22,092 bases of DNA, taken from assembly GCA_021784715.1 (NCBI GenBank), contig JAJYHP010000139.1, forward strand, positions 1 to 22,092, written 5' to 3'. Position 1 is the first letter of the stretch; each line of letters begins with the position of its first letter. The notes beneath the pieces were generated by a model that was not told the DNA's origin, made no database searches, and saw nothing but the letters and a program-made list of their open reading frames with translations. The stretch comes from a bacterium (GTDB lineage Bacteria > Eremiobacterota > Eremiobacteria > Baltobacterales > Baltobacteraceae). Positions 14,789-22,092 of the stretch are shown piece by piece. A program made the translations under genes and the position numbers.

Positions 14789-14827
14789 CCCTCGATACGC
14801 TGCCTTCGGCAGCTACTCGGGATGACA
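14789..14827 (-). repeat. REP-like element, full copy, minus orientation, with divergent but paired stems
   Basis: On the minus strand: foot TGTC, outer arm ATCCC, GAGTA, inner stem GCTGCC, loop GAA, GGCAGC, then GTATCGA and outer arm GGGAT (the last two bases of that arm extend to 14787). Both stems differ in sequence from every other copy here yet pair fully. It ends 20 bp before the nadC stop. Confidence 0.85.
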
Positions 14828-14846
14828 AACGCGAGGGCGGAGTTTG

Positions 14847-15692
14847 CTACGGAGCGATATCGAGGCCGATGTCGAGGTTCGGCGCGCTGTGCGTCAGTCG
14901 TCCGACCGAGATGAGATCGACGCCGCTACGCGCGATCTCCGCGACGTGCGCGAGATCGACGCCGCCGCTCGCTTCGGTGATGCAGCGGCCTCCGACGATC
15001 CCGACCGCTTCGCGCAATATCTGCGGCGACATATTATCGAGCAGAACCGCATCGATTGGCTCCTCGAGCGCGGCGCGCAATTGATCGAGCGTGTCGACTT
15101 CGATCTCCACCTTCACCATGTGGCCGATATTCGCGCGCACCGCAGCGACGGCGTGGTGGATCGATCCTGCGAGCGCGATATGGTTATCCTTAATCAAAAC
15201 CGCATCGTCGAGCGCGAAGCGATGGTTCTCGCCGCCGCCGCAACGCACGGCATATTTTTCGAGCACGCGTAGTCCCGGCGTCGTCTTGCGCGTGCAGACG
15301 ATATGCGCCTTGGTGCCCGCGATCGCTTCGACGTAGGAGCGCGTGAGCGTCGCGACGCCGCAGAGGTGGCCGAGCACATTTAACGCCGTCCGTTCGCCGG
15401 CGAGAAGGGCGTACGTATCGCACGCGAGGCGAGCGATCGTCGCCCCCGCTTCGAACGCCGAGCCATCCTCGAGCGCATCGCGAATCTCGGCGTTCGGGTC
15501 GAGCAATTCGAAGGCGAGCAGCGCCGCGTCGATTCCGGCGAGCGAGCCCGGCTTGCGCGCGACGATCGCTCCGGTCGCCCGGCGCCCAGGAGGAAAGATC
15601 GACTCGGTGGTGAGATCGCCGCCGCGCCCGAGATCTTCGAGAAGCGCGCCGCGGACGATCGGCTCGGTCACGAGTCGGTGCGGCTTACGCAT
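14847..15692 (-). CDS. nadC: Nicotinate-nucleotide diphosphorylase (carboxylating), quinolinate phosphoribosyltransferase
   Basis: NadC converts quinolinate and PRPP to nicotinate mononucleotide, the third step of de novo NAD synthesis. From ATG 15692 the 281-residue product has the family length. Motifs include LLEDLGRGGDLTTE near the N-terminus, AGERTALNVLGHLCGVAT, CTRKTTPGLRVLEKYAV, CGGGENHRF, LIKDNH, EIEVDT, LLDNMSP and the C-terminal LTHSAPNLDIGLDI. The start is supported by TTGGAG (plus-strand CTCCAA, 15697-15702) 4 nt upstream. It overlaps the end of nadB by 8 bp. The frame stays open to 15902 but that part is inside nadB and not family-like. It ends the nadABC run and is convergent with the DUF202 gene across the repeat cluster. 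Confidence 0.96.
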   Translation of the reverse strand: MRKPHRLVTEPIVRGALLEDLGRGGDLTTESIFPPGRRATGAIVARKPGSLAGIDAALLAFELLDPNAEIRDALEDGSAFEAGATIARLACDTYALLAGERTALNVLGHLCGVATLTRSYVEAIAGTKAHIVCTRKTTPGLRVLEKYAVRCGGGENHRFALDDAVLIKDNHIALAGSIHHAVAAVRANIGHMVKVEIEVDTLDQLRAALEEPIDAVLLDNMSPQILREAVGIVGGRCITEASGGVDLAHVAEIARSGVDLISVGRLTHSAPNLDIGLDIAP

Positions 15693-17214
15693 GCGTCTCC
15701 AACTTCGTAAAGGAGCGCTTCGCAAAAGCCTCATCGGCGTGCGGAAAATCGAGCCGATAGTGGCTGCCGCGGCTCTCTTCGCGCGAGAGGGCGGCGGAGG
15801 CGATCGCGTGTGCGACGACGAGGAGGTTGCGCAATTCGCCGAGCGCGTTGGGAAACTCGGCCGAGAGCGTGGCGATCCGCGCGAGCGCGTTCCGCAAGCC
15901 ACGAGCGTCGCGCAGCAAGCCTACATCGGCGTACATGACGTTGCGTAAATCGAGCACCGCCTGCGCTAATCGCGGCGAACTGTCGTGCGGCGGAATCGGC
16001 AAGGGCGTCGGCCCGGTCGGTTCGAGCGCCGCGCCGCGAATATCGTCGGCGGCGCGCGATGCGTAGACCATCGCTTCCAGCAACGAATTGCTCGCGAGAC
16101 GATTCGCGCCGTGAACGCCGGTCGCACTCGCTTCGCCGCAGACCCAGAGGCCGCGAAGCGAGGAGCGCCCCCATTCGTCGACCGCAACTCCACCCATGTG
16201 GTAGTGCGCCGCAGGCGCAACGGGGATGCGTGCGGTGCGCGGATCGATTCCGGCCGAGGTGCAGAACGCAAATACCGTTGGAAAGCGTTCGGGAAAGTCG
16301 CTGCCGATCGCGTCGCGCGCGTCGAGCCCGACGCTGCGCCCGGCGCGTATCTGTTCGAAAATTGCGCGAGCGACGATATCGCGGGGCGCGAGTTCGGCAT
16401 CGTCGTGGACGGAGGTCATGAAACGCTCGCCGAGGTCGTTGATCAGCAGGGCGCCCTCACCGCGAATCGCTTCGGTAACCAGCGGCATCGGGTCGCGCCC
16501 GATCGCCAACGCGGTAGGATGGAATTGAACGAACTCCATGTCGGCGAGCATCGCACCGGCGCGGGCGGCCATCGCGATGCCGTCGCCGGTCGCTTCGACG
16601 GGATTGGTGGTTGCGCGATAGAGGCGGCCGATGCCGCCGGTCGCGAGAACCGTCGCTCGCGCGCGCACGATGAAGCGCTCGCCGAGATCGCGGGAACGGC
16701 AGATAACCCCGGCGACGCGGCGCTCGCCGTCGATGAGAAGATCCTCGACGATGGTGTCGGCGATGACGTCGATGTGGTCGGAGGCGCCGACCGCAGCGAT
16801 GAGCGTGCGCAGAATCTCGTGTCCGGTCGCGTCGCCGCCGGCTTTGACGATGCGTCGACGTTGGTGCGCCGCTTCGCGACCCAACGCGAGTTCGCCGTCG
16901 GCGGTGCGATCGAACGAGGCGCCGAGTTCGAGCAGTTCTTCGATGCGCGCCGGCGCGTCGTTGGCAAGAATTTCGGCGATCGATTCATCGCTCAGCCCCG
17001 CGCCTGCGATCCGCGTATCTTGCGCGTGCAACGCGGGCGAATCGTCGCGGCCGATAGCCGCCGCGATGCCTCCCTGCGCCCAATCGGTCGCCGCTCCGCT
17101 GCCGAGGGGGCGTTTGCAGAGCACCGCAACGCGAAGCGGTGCGAGCTTGTAGGCCGCCATCAACCCGGCGATACCGGCGCCGACGACGGCGACGTCGTAC
17201 GCGCGTTCGCGCAT
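15685..17214 (-). CDS. nadB: L-aspartate oxidase
   Basis: NadB is a FAD enzyme that oxidises L-aspartate to iminoaspartate for NadA. The 509-residue product begins [18 protein letters not shown], with the FAD-binding GAGIAGL at 12-18. Further signatures are GSGAATDWAQGGIAAAIG (38-55), the HAQDTRIAGAGLSD region, TGGIGRLY, EFVQFHPTAL, IRGEGALLIND, PAAHYHMGGV, and GVHGANRLASNSLLEA. The C-terminal helical domain is present. The ATG at 17214 overlaps the nadA stop by one base (TAATG). The longer open frame to 17376 lies within nadA and is not family-like. Context between nadA and nadC confirms aspartate oxidase rather than a succinate or fumarate flavoprotein. Confidence 0.97.
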   Translation of the reverse strand: MRERAYDVAVVGAGIAGLMAAYKLAPLRVAVLCKRPLGSGAATDWAQGGIAAAIGRDDSPALHAQDTRIAGAGLSDESIAEILANDAPARIEELLELGASFDRTADGELALGREAAHQRRRIVKAGGDATGHEILRTLIAAVGASDHIDVIADTIVEDLLIDGERRVAGVICRSRDLGERFIVRARATVLATGGIGRLYRATTNPVEATGDGIAMAARAGAMLADMEFVQFHPTALAIGRDPMPLVTEAIRGEGALLINDLGERFMTSVHDDAELAPRDIVARAIFEQIRAGRSVGLDARDAIGSDFPERFPTVFAFCTSAGIDPRTARIPVAPAAHYHMGGVAVDEWGRSSLRGLWVCGEASATGVHGANRLASNSLLEAMVYASRAADDIRGAALEPTGPTPLPIPPHDSSPRLAQAVLDLRNVMYADVGLLRDARGLRNALARIATLSAEFPNALGELRNLLVVAHAIASAALSREESRGSHYRLDFPHADEAFAKRSFTKLETHA

Positions 17215-18254
17215 TACGGAGACTTCGGCGCGCGGCCGTAGGCGAGCATGCGGTCGACCGCGCGTCGCGCGCGCTCGGCGACGACGGGATCGACGGTCAC
17301 TTCGTATTGCATCGTTTCCAAACTCCGCCGAACCTTCGAGAGCGTATTGCGCTTCATGTGCGGGCAAAGGTTGCACGGGCGCACGAACTCGACGTTCGCA
17401 ACGCTTCCGGCAACGTTATCGGCCATCGAACACTCGGTAATCATCACGATGCGCGGAGTGATGCCTTCGTCGGTCGCGCGCGCGGATTCGCGGCGCACGT
17501 ACTCGGTCATCCCTTGCGTCGAGCCGACATAATCGGCTTCGGCGAGCACTCCGGGCGGGCACTCCGGATGCGCGAGCACGCGAAGGTTCGGATCGTTGCG
17601 CCGAAACGCGCGAATTTCCTCCGGAGAGAAGCGTTCGTGCACTTCGCAGTGCCCCTTCCACGCGATGATCTCCACCGCCGTTTGCGAGGCGACGTATTTA
17701 GCGAGATATTCGTCGGGCAGAAAGATGACGCGCGGAACGCCGAGCGCTTCAACGACGTGTAACGCATTGCCGCTGGTCACGCAGACGTCGGACTCCGCCT
17801 TCACTTCGGCCGAGGTGTTGACGTACGTAACCACGGGAACCCCGGGGTAGCGTTCGCGCAACAGGCGAACGTCGGCGGCGGTAATCGATTCGGCGAGCGA
17901 ACATCCCGCGCGAAGATCGGGAACCAGCACGCGCTTCTCGGGATTGACGAGCTTTGCGGTCTCGGCCATGAAATGAACGCCGCAGAGAACGATGACGTCG
18001 GCATCGGTTTTCGCGGCTTCCACCGCGAGCGCGAGCGAGTCTCCGACGATATCGGCGACGAGATGGAAGATCTCGGGAACCTGATAGTTGTGCGCCAGAA
18101 CGACGGCGTTGCGCTCGCGTTTGAGGCGTTCGATCGCGACGACATCGTCGACGTAGAGCGGCCACTCGATCGCCGGCAGCACCCGCTCGGCGCGCTCGAA
18201 GCGCGAGAGGAGGCCGGCGGGGATTTCGGGGGGGAGCAGTTCCGTTGCGCTCAT
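17214..18254 (-). CDS. nadA: Quinolinate synthase A
   Basis: NadA condenses iminoaspartate with dihydroxyacetone phosphate to quinolinate using a [4Fe-4S] cluster held by three cysteines. Candidates are Cys118 ([11 protein letters not shown]), Cys232 (HPECPPGV) and Cys297 ([12 protein letters not shown]), at the positions expected for the family. Other motifs are AHNYQVPEI (54-62), GDSLAL (71-76), [17 protein letters not shown] (142-158), LPDEYL and WKGHCEVHE. Length (346) is normal. The ATG at 18254 has no strong Shine-Dalgarno site, but the product begins in family register. It starts the nadABC cluster 67 bp after the response-regulator stop on the same strand. Confidence 0.97.
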   Translation of the reverse strand: MSATELLPPEIPAGLLSRFERAERVLPAIEWPLYVDDVVAIERLKRERNAVVLAHNYQVPEIFHLVADIVGDSLALAVEAAKTDADVIVLCGVHFMAETAKLVNPEKRVLVPDLRAGCSLAESITAADVRLLRERYPGVPVVTYVNTSAEVKAESDVCVTSGNALHVVEALGVPRVIFLPDEYLAKYVASQTAVEIIAWKGHCEVHERFSPEEIRAFRRNDPNLRVLAHPECPPGVLAEADYVGSTQGMTEYVRRESARATDEGITPRIVMITECSMADNVAGSVANVEFVRPCNLCPHMKRNTLSKVRRSLETMQYEVTVDPVVAERARRAVDRMLAYGRAPKSP

Positions 18255-18321
18255 GGTAGTGCCATCGTTACCGTTGAAGGGGGCCTGTACCTACGACCTC
18301 GGTATGGGTGCGATGGTTTCC
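18255..18321 (-). promoter_or_regulatory. Leader between the response regulator and nadA
   Basis: This 67-bp gap is the only break in the kinase-regulator-nadABC run, so it could hold a nadA promoter or operator. It contains an interrupted inverted repeat: CCATCG at 18262-18267 with CGATGG at 18311-18316, and TACC at 18269-18272 with GGTA at 18301-18304. I do not recognise a NadR, NrtR or NiaR site, and no T run indicates a terminator. Confidence 0.25.
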
Positions 18322-18954
18322 TTAAATAAAACCTCGGCGAAGCGCGATGACTGCGGCCTGCGTGCGGTCGGCGGCTGAGAGTTTGATGAGCGTGTCTCGG
18401 ATGTGGCTCTTTACGGTCCCGAGGCTGACGACGAGTCGATCGGCGATCTCGGCATTGCCGACCCCTTCGGCAATGAGGCGGAGTATCTCGGTTTCGCGAG
18501 GGCTCAGCGGCGATGCGACGCGCTCGCCGCGCGTTGGGGTGAACTGTCGTAGGACGATGTGGGCGATTCGGGGATCGAAATACGCCCCGCCCTCGGCGGC
18601 CACGCGGATCGCTTCCACGAGCCGATCCGGGGATCCCGACTTCAGACAATAGGCATCCGCGCCCGCGGCGAGGGCTGCGAGGACGTCAGGCTCTTCGTCG
18701 ATCATCGTGAGGATCACGATGTGCGTTTTTATTCCCATCGCTCGAAGTGATTCGGTCAGTTCGATACCATCGATACCCGGCAATCCGATGTCGATAACGG
18801 CAACGTCTGGCCGTTCCTGGAGGATGATCTCGCGCCCCGACGGGCCGTCGCCCGCCTCTCCAACCACCTCGATCCCCGAGGCGGAGAGTGCCGCCGAGAG
18901 CCCCATGCGGGTCAGCGCATGGTCTTCGACAACGACGACTCGAAGTGCGTTCAC
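18322..18954 (-). CDS. Two-component response regulator, NarL/FixJ family
   Basis: The 210-residue product has a receiver domain (about 4-120) with acidic Glu10-Asp11, phospho-acceptor Asp55 (VIDIGLPG), Thr83 and Lys105. A LuxR-type helix-turn-helix (about 147-210, SPLSPRETEILRLIAEG and TVKSHIRDTLIKL) follows. It should bind DNA after phosphorylation by the kinase encoded immediately upstream. The start is GTG at 18954, overlapping the kinase stop (GTGA), with GGTGAG a few bases before it. Targets are not known; nadABC directly downstream is a candidate only by position. Confidence 0.95.
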   Translation of the reverse strand: MNALRVVVVEDHALTRMGLSAALSASGIEVVGEAGDGPSGREIILQERPDVAVIDIGLPGIDGIELTESLRAMGIKTHIVILTMIDEEPDVLAALAAGADAYCLKSGSPDRLVEAIRVAAEGGAYFDPRIAHIVLRQFTPTRGERVASPLSPRETEILRLIAEGVGNAEIADRLVVSLGTVKSHIRDTLIKLSAADRTQAAVIALRRGFI

Positions 18955-20522
18955 GCGCTCTCACCATCGCCGCGCGCGTTGGATGCGGGAATCTCGAAAA
19001 TGAATCGGCTTCCGCCTGCGTCGCTCGGTTCGTACCACACGAGCCCTCCGTGCTTCTCCACGATCAAGCGCACGACGTAGAGGCCGAGCCCCGTGCCGCT
19101 GCCGCGCCGCCGCCGTCCGACGCCGAAGCGTTGAAAGAGCGCGCTGCGTTCTTCGGGAGGAATACCATAGCCACGGTCTTCAACGGTCGTGCGGCTCCGA
19201 CCGTCTTTTCCCTCGACGGAAACGATAACCGAGCCGGGGCTCGGGCTCGCGGCGACGGCATTGACGATGAGGTTGCTCATCGCACGCCGTAGTTCGTGGG
19301 AATCGCCGAGAATCACCGACGACGCACCGCGTACGTCGATACGGACGTTTCGCTCGTTTGCGAGCGGCGAGAGCTCATCGCCGAGGGAACTCGCGATGAG
19401 AAAGAGATCGATCGGTTCTTCGAGGGTGACGATATCGCCCGATTCGTAGCGGGCCACGGTGAGGAGCGTTTCGACGAGTCGTTGGGACTCGGCGTTCGAT
19501 TCTAAGCTCGCGCGCAACACCTTGCGATACGCCTCCGGCAACGCTCCGTACGCCCCTCGTTCGGCCTGACGCATGGTGACATCGGAGGCTGCGAGCGGCG
19601 TTCGCAAATCGTGCGCGAGGGCGTAAACGAGATCGCGAATGACGCCGGATCGCTCCTCGGCTTGTTGGCTGCGGCGCGAAAGTTCGGTCGACTGCTCGAC
19701 ATTTTGCACGAACAGTTCGGCTTGCGCGAGCGCGTTCGAACATCGTTCGAAGTAGGAATGAAGGTAGCGCGCATCGTCGCGGGTCCAAGGACGATCGCTG
19801 CGCAAAACGAGCAATCGCGCCTCGCCTCCGTTCCTAATCGTGCCCGGCGCGATCGCACCGTATCGCGCGCCGAGATTTTCGAGGGCGTACCGTGCGACGA
19901 CATCGGCATCGTCGAGCGGTCGCGCGCTATCGAGCCGTTTGGCGACGAGCGAATGGAGTTCGGCCGACAGGGCGTCGCGGTGATTTTCAACCTGCGCCGT
20001 CGCGGCAACGGCAAAATACCAGTCGTCGTTGACGGCGATATCCGGTACCAGGAGCCCCGCCTCTGCAGAAAATACGTCGAGCGCTTGAACGAGCGTCGTC
20101 CGCCGCACGAGTTCCGGGTTGAGGCTCTCGCGGACGCGCTCCATCGCCAGCCGGAGCCCACGTTCGCGTTGTACTTGCTCGGCGCGCGCTTCGGAGAGAC
20201 CAGCGCTGCGTCCCAACGCCTGCGTTTTTACTGCGAGGAATCCGACGAGTAAGAACGACGCTGCGAGCAGCGCGCGATCGCCGAGTGCGATGCCGTCGAA
20301 ACGCCCGCCGTCGTGCTGGGCGTTGAGATACGCCGCCAGGGCATTCGCAATCTCGGCCCCGGCAACCAGCCCCACGGTCAGTCGGCGGGTAAGCGCGAGG
20401 CTGCTGAGCGCGATGGGGATATTGAGGAGAATCGACGCGATAAAGAGCTGCGGCGTAAGGAGGTCGAGTATCCAGACGGCGATGATGAGAAGATAGCAGA
20501 GTGCGGGCAATGCGGGAAGCAC
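18951..20522 (-). CDS. Membrane-anchored sensor histidine kinase
   Basis: With a GTG start at 20522 the protein has 523 residues: about four membrane segments within the first 100, a soluble sensor region (about 130-260, possibly GAF-like, no decisive motif), a helical linker, then the dimerisation and phosphotransfer helix with His304 in AHDLRTPL. The ATP-binding domain has the N box (MSNLIVNAV), G1 (VEDRGYGIP), F (LFQRFG) and G2 (GSGTGLGLY). It is an orthodox HisKA-type kinase paired with a NarL-type regulator, a less usual combination than HisKA_3. The start is uncertain: the frame is open to 20669, which would overlap the divergent KdpD-like gene. GTG 20618 and TTG 20543 are also possible. 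GTG 20522 has GGGAAG 9 nt upstream and leaves a 73-bp divergent promoter gap. Confidence 0.9.
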   Translation of the reverse strand: MLPALPALCYLLIIAVWILDLLTPQLFIASILLNIPIALSSLALTRRLTVGLVAGAEIANALAAYLNAQHDGGRFDGIALGDRALLAASFLLVGFLAVKTQALGRSAGLSEARAEQVQRERGLRLAMERVRESLNPELVRRTTLVQALDVFSAEAGLLVPDIAVNDDWYFAVAATAQVENHRDALSAELHSLVAKRLDSARPLDDADVVARYALENLGARYGAIAPGTIRNGGEARLLVLRSDRPWTRDDARYLHSYFERCSNALAQAELFVQNVEQSTELSRRSQQAEERSGVIRDLVYALAHDLRTPLAASDVTMRQAERGAYGALPEAYRKVLRASLESNAESQRLVETLLTVARYESGDIVTLEEPIDLFLIASSLGDELSPLANERNVRIDVRGASSVILGDSHELRRAMSNLIVNAVAASPSPGSVIVSVEGKDGRSRTTVEDRGYGIPPEERSALFQRFGVGRRRRGSGTGLGLYVVRLIVEKHGGLVWYEPSDAGGSRFIFEIPASNARGDGESA

Positions 20523-20580
20523 GCCGATTCGCTTCCCGGCCAAACCGGGGCGCCCTGCGGGAAGCGTTCGTTTAGGTGGG

Positions 20581-20587
20581 AAGGAAG
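20581..20587 (+). promoter_or_regulatory. Ribosome binding site of the double KdpD-sensor gene
   Basis: AAGGAAG lies 8 nt before the ATG at 20596 and supports that start. Another ATG at 20588 is closer to it but opens a different, non-family frame. Confidence 0.6.
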
Positions 20588-20595
20588 ATGCGCGT

Positions 20596-22092
20596 ATGGG
20601 CAGCGAGGGGCGCCGCACGAACGCCGAAGCATTATTGGAGGAATACGGTCGCAAGGCGCGTCTCATCATTTATTTGGCGGCCGCTCCGGGAGCCGGTAAG
20701 ACGCGTCGCCTCATCGAAGAAATTCGGCGCATGCGCGCACAAGGGCGCGATGCCGTCATCGGATGGATCGATACCAAAGGGCGTGCCGATCTCGATTGGC
20801 TCGCGGAGCCCGTACCGCGCCTGACGCCGCGACGCGTCGAACGAAACGGCAAATGGTTCGAAGATTTCGATCTTGCCGCTGCGCTGGCACGAAAACCTGC
20901 GGCGATCGTTCTCGATGAAATCGCGCACGTTACGCTGCCCGGATCGCCGTTCGCCAATCGCTGGGAAGAAGCGCTCGCTCTCCGCGAGGCGGGGATTACC
21001 GTGCTTTGTGCGCTCAACGTCGCACATCTCGAGAGCGTGGCGCCCGTCGCCGAGCGCCTTACCGGTTATCCCTTGCGGGCCCTCGTTCCGGATCGGTTTT
21101 TAGCATCCGCCGATGAAGTGGTTGCGCTCGACGTTTCGCCGCGCCTGGTGCGAAGCCGTCTTCGATCGGGAAAAATCGTCAGCGAGGCCGATGTCGAGAC
21201 GGCATTAGAACGCACGTTTTCCGAACGAACCTTGCAAATACTCCGCGAACTTCTGCTACACGCCGTCGATACCGTTACCGTTCCGAACGTTTCGGCAGAG
21301 CGCGTTTCCACGGCCGTGGTGTTCGCTCCGGCGATGCAATCCGCTCAAGCCTATGTAGAGCGATCGGCGGCCGTCGCCGACGCCCTGGACCTGGCGCTTG
21401 AAGTGCGTCCGCTCGGCGATGCCGACATTCCCGATCTTAGCGATGCTGCGAGACGAAGCAACGCAGAGCTGCTCAGCGAGCCGATCGATCCCGCAACGGT
21501 CGATCTCGAACGCATACGCGCTTCCCTAATGATCGTACCGCGGGGCGCCTTCGCTCGTCGCATCGTCAACCGTGCGCTCGAGCGCGATGTTTTTGTAATC
21601 GATCCGGAGCAATCGTTCCTCGCCGATCCCGTCGAACCGCGCCGACTCGACGAACACCTCGACGGTCCCAGCGAGCGTTACGGGCGTCTAACGGTTTATC
21701 TCGGGGCGGCCGCGGGTTCAGGGAAAACGTATGCCATGCTCGACCGAGCCCACCAACTGCTCGACGATGGAATCGACGTCGTCGCCGCGTTCGTAGAGAC
21801 GCACGGAAGGGCCGAAACCGCACGAATGCTCGAAGGGCTCACCGTGCTGCCGCGGAAAATCGTTACCAAGGACGGGATACGCTACGAGGAACTCGATCGC
21901 GATGCAACGATCGCGCGCCATCCGCAGGTGGCGCTGGTTGACGAGCTCGCCCATACAAACGCACCGAGCCTCACCTCGCATAAACGCTACGAAGACGTGC
22001 TCGCTATTTTGCGAAGCGGGGTCGACGTCCTCACGACCCTCAACGTCCAGCATCTCGAAGCGCTGAACGATACCATCTTTCGTTTGACGAAG
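20596..22092 (+). CDS. Protein with two tandem KdpD-type sensor modules (3' end beyond window)
   Basis: The frame is open to the window end, giving 499 residues. Module 1 has a KdpD-like lead-in (AEALLEEYGRKARL), Walker A APGAGKT (30-36), DTKGR (59-63), Walker B IVLDEIAH (104-111), NVAHLESV (141-148) and the KdpD tail from PDRFLASADEVVALDV to about residue 228. A Usp-like alpha/beta region (about 238-337) follows. Module 2 restarts at LTVYLGAAAGSGKTYAMLD (365-383) with ETHGRAET (401-408), VDELAHTN (448-455) and TLNVQHLEALND (481-492), the canonical KdpD pattern. Module 1 has lost the HTN and Q-H-L-E-x-L-N-D details. KdpD's N-terminal domain normally occurs once, before membrane and kinase domains or alone. 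The missing C-terminus decides whether this is a full kinase. It is divergent from the kinase-regulator pair. Confidence 0.88.
   Translation, partial: MGSEGRRTNAEALLEEYGRKARLIIYLAAAPGAGKTRRLIEEIRRMRAQGRDAVIGWIDTKGRADLDWLAEPVPRLTPRRVERNGKWFEDFDLAAALARKPAAIVLDEIAHVTLPGSPFANRWEEALALREAGITVLCALNVAHLESVAPVAERLTGYPLRALVPDRFLASADEVVALDVSPRLVRSRLRSGKIVSEADVETALERTFSERTLQILRELLLHAVDTVTVPNVSAERVSTAVVFAPAMQSAQAYVERSAAVADALDLALEVRPLGDADIPDLSDAARRSNAELLSEPIDPATVDLERIRASLMIVPRGAFARRIVNRALERDVFVIDPEQSFLADPVEPRRLDEHLDGPSERYGRLTVYLGAAAGSGKTYAMLDRAHQLLDDGIDVVAAFVETHGRAETARMLEGLTVLPRKIVTKDGIRYEELDRDATIARHPQVALVDELAHTNAPSLTSHKRYEDVLAILRSGVDVLTTLNVQHLEALNDTIFRLTK

Noticed and set aside
14407..14846. Small genes across the repeat cluster (several plus and minus frames)
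   Set aside because: They read through the palindromic repeats and give Arg/Ser/Ala-rich products with no conserved features.
15985..17241. 418-codon plus-strand open frame
   Set aside because: It is antisense to nadB, which has all family motifs; the product is Arg/Asp/Gly-rich without any recognisable domain.
18262..18316. Riboswitch or known NAD-regulator operator upstream of nadA
   Set aside because: Only short interrupted inverted repeats are visible; I cannot match them to a known riboswitch or to NadR, NrtR or NiaR sites.
1..22092. tRNA or rRNA genes, insertion sequences, phage or defence genes
   Set aside because: I found no sequence or protein features of these anywhere in the window; every long gap is accounted for by repeats.

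Overview
The window is about 22.1 kb of GC-rich (by eye roughly 60-65%), densely packed bacterial chromosome. It looks like core housekeeping sequence rather than a mobile island: I see no integrase, transposase, phage gene, tRNA, rRNA or CRISPR array. The organism makes isoprenoid quinone (menG plus a long-chain prenyl synthase), exports folded proteins by Tat, makes NAD de novo from aspartate, and uses cyclic di-GMP and two-component signalling. The sequence alone does not fix the phylum. A poorly sampled high-GC lineage such as Eremiobacterota (WPS-2) would fit, but that is a guess.

Layout. (1) 1-2860, minus strand: a tight run menG - long-chain polyprenyl diphosphate synthase - tatA - tatC - a membrane-like gene cut by the window edge. 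(2) 2924-3724, plus: a degenerate phospholipase-D-like protein that converges on and overlaps tatD. (3) 3711-8502, minus: an overlapping run rsmI - metG - diguanylate cyclase - tatD. A small glutaredoxin-like gene at 8501-8761 reads away from rsmI, and the two start codons share one CATG. (4) 9074-13971, minus: Xaa-Pro aminopeptidase - NCS1-type nucleobase/cytosine permease - ABC ATPase - ABC-2 permease. (5) 14029-14406, plus: a DUF202 (YidH-like) membrane protein. (6) 14847-20522, minus: histidine kinase - response regulator - nadA - nadB - nadC. (7) 20596 to the end, plus: a divergent protein carrying two successive KdpD-type sensor modules, cut by the window edge.

The two long non-coding stretches (8762-9073 and 14407-14846) both lie between convergent genes, and both are filled with copies of one interspersed palindromic repeat family. 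Every full copy has the same geometry: a conserved foot containing GAGTAG, a 6-bp inner stem with a 3-nt loop, a conserved GTATC(G)A segment, and an outer stem. The base sequence of both stems changes between copies while pairing is largely kept. This looks like a REP/BIME-type family, and it is the least explained structure in the window. The double KdpD-sensor protein is the most unusual protein architecture.

Within runs the genes mostly overlap by 1-8 bp (ATGA or GTGA junctions) or abut, so translational coupling is likely. The longest gaps inside same-strand runs are 67 bp (response regulator to nadA), 34 bp (NCS1 permease to ABC ATPase), 24 bp (prenyl synthase to tatA) and 21 bp (tatA to tatC).
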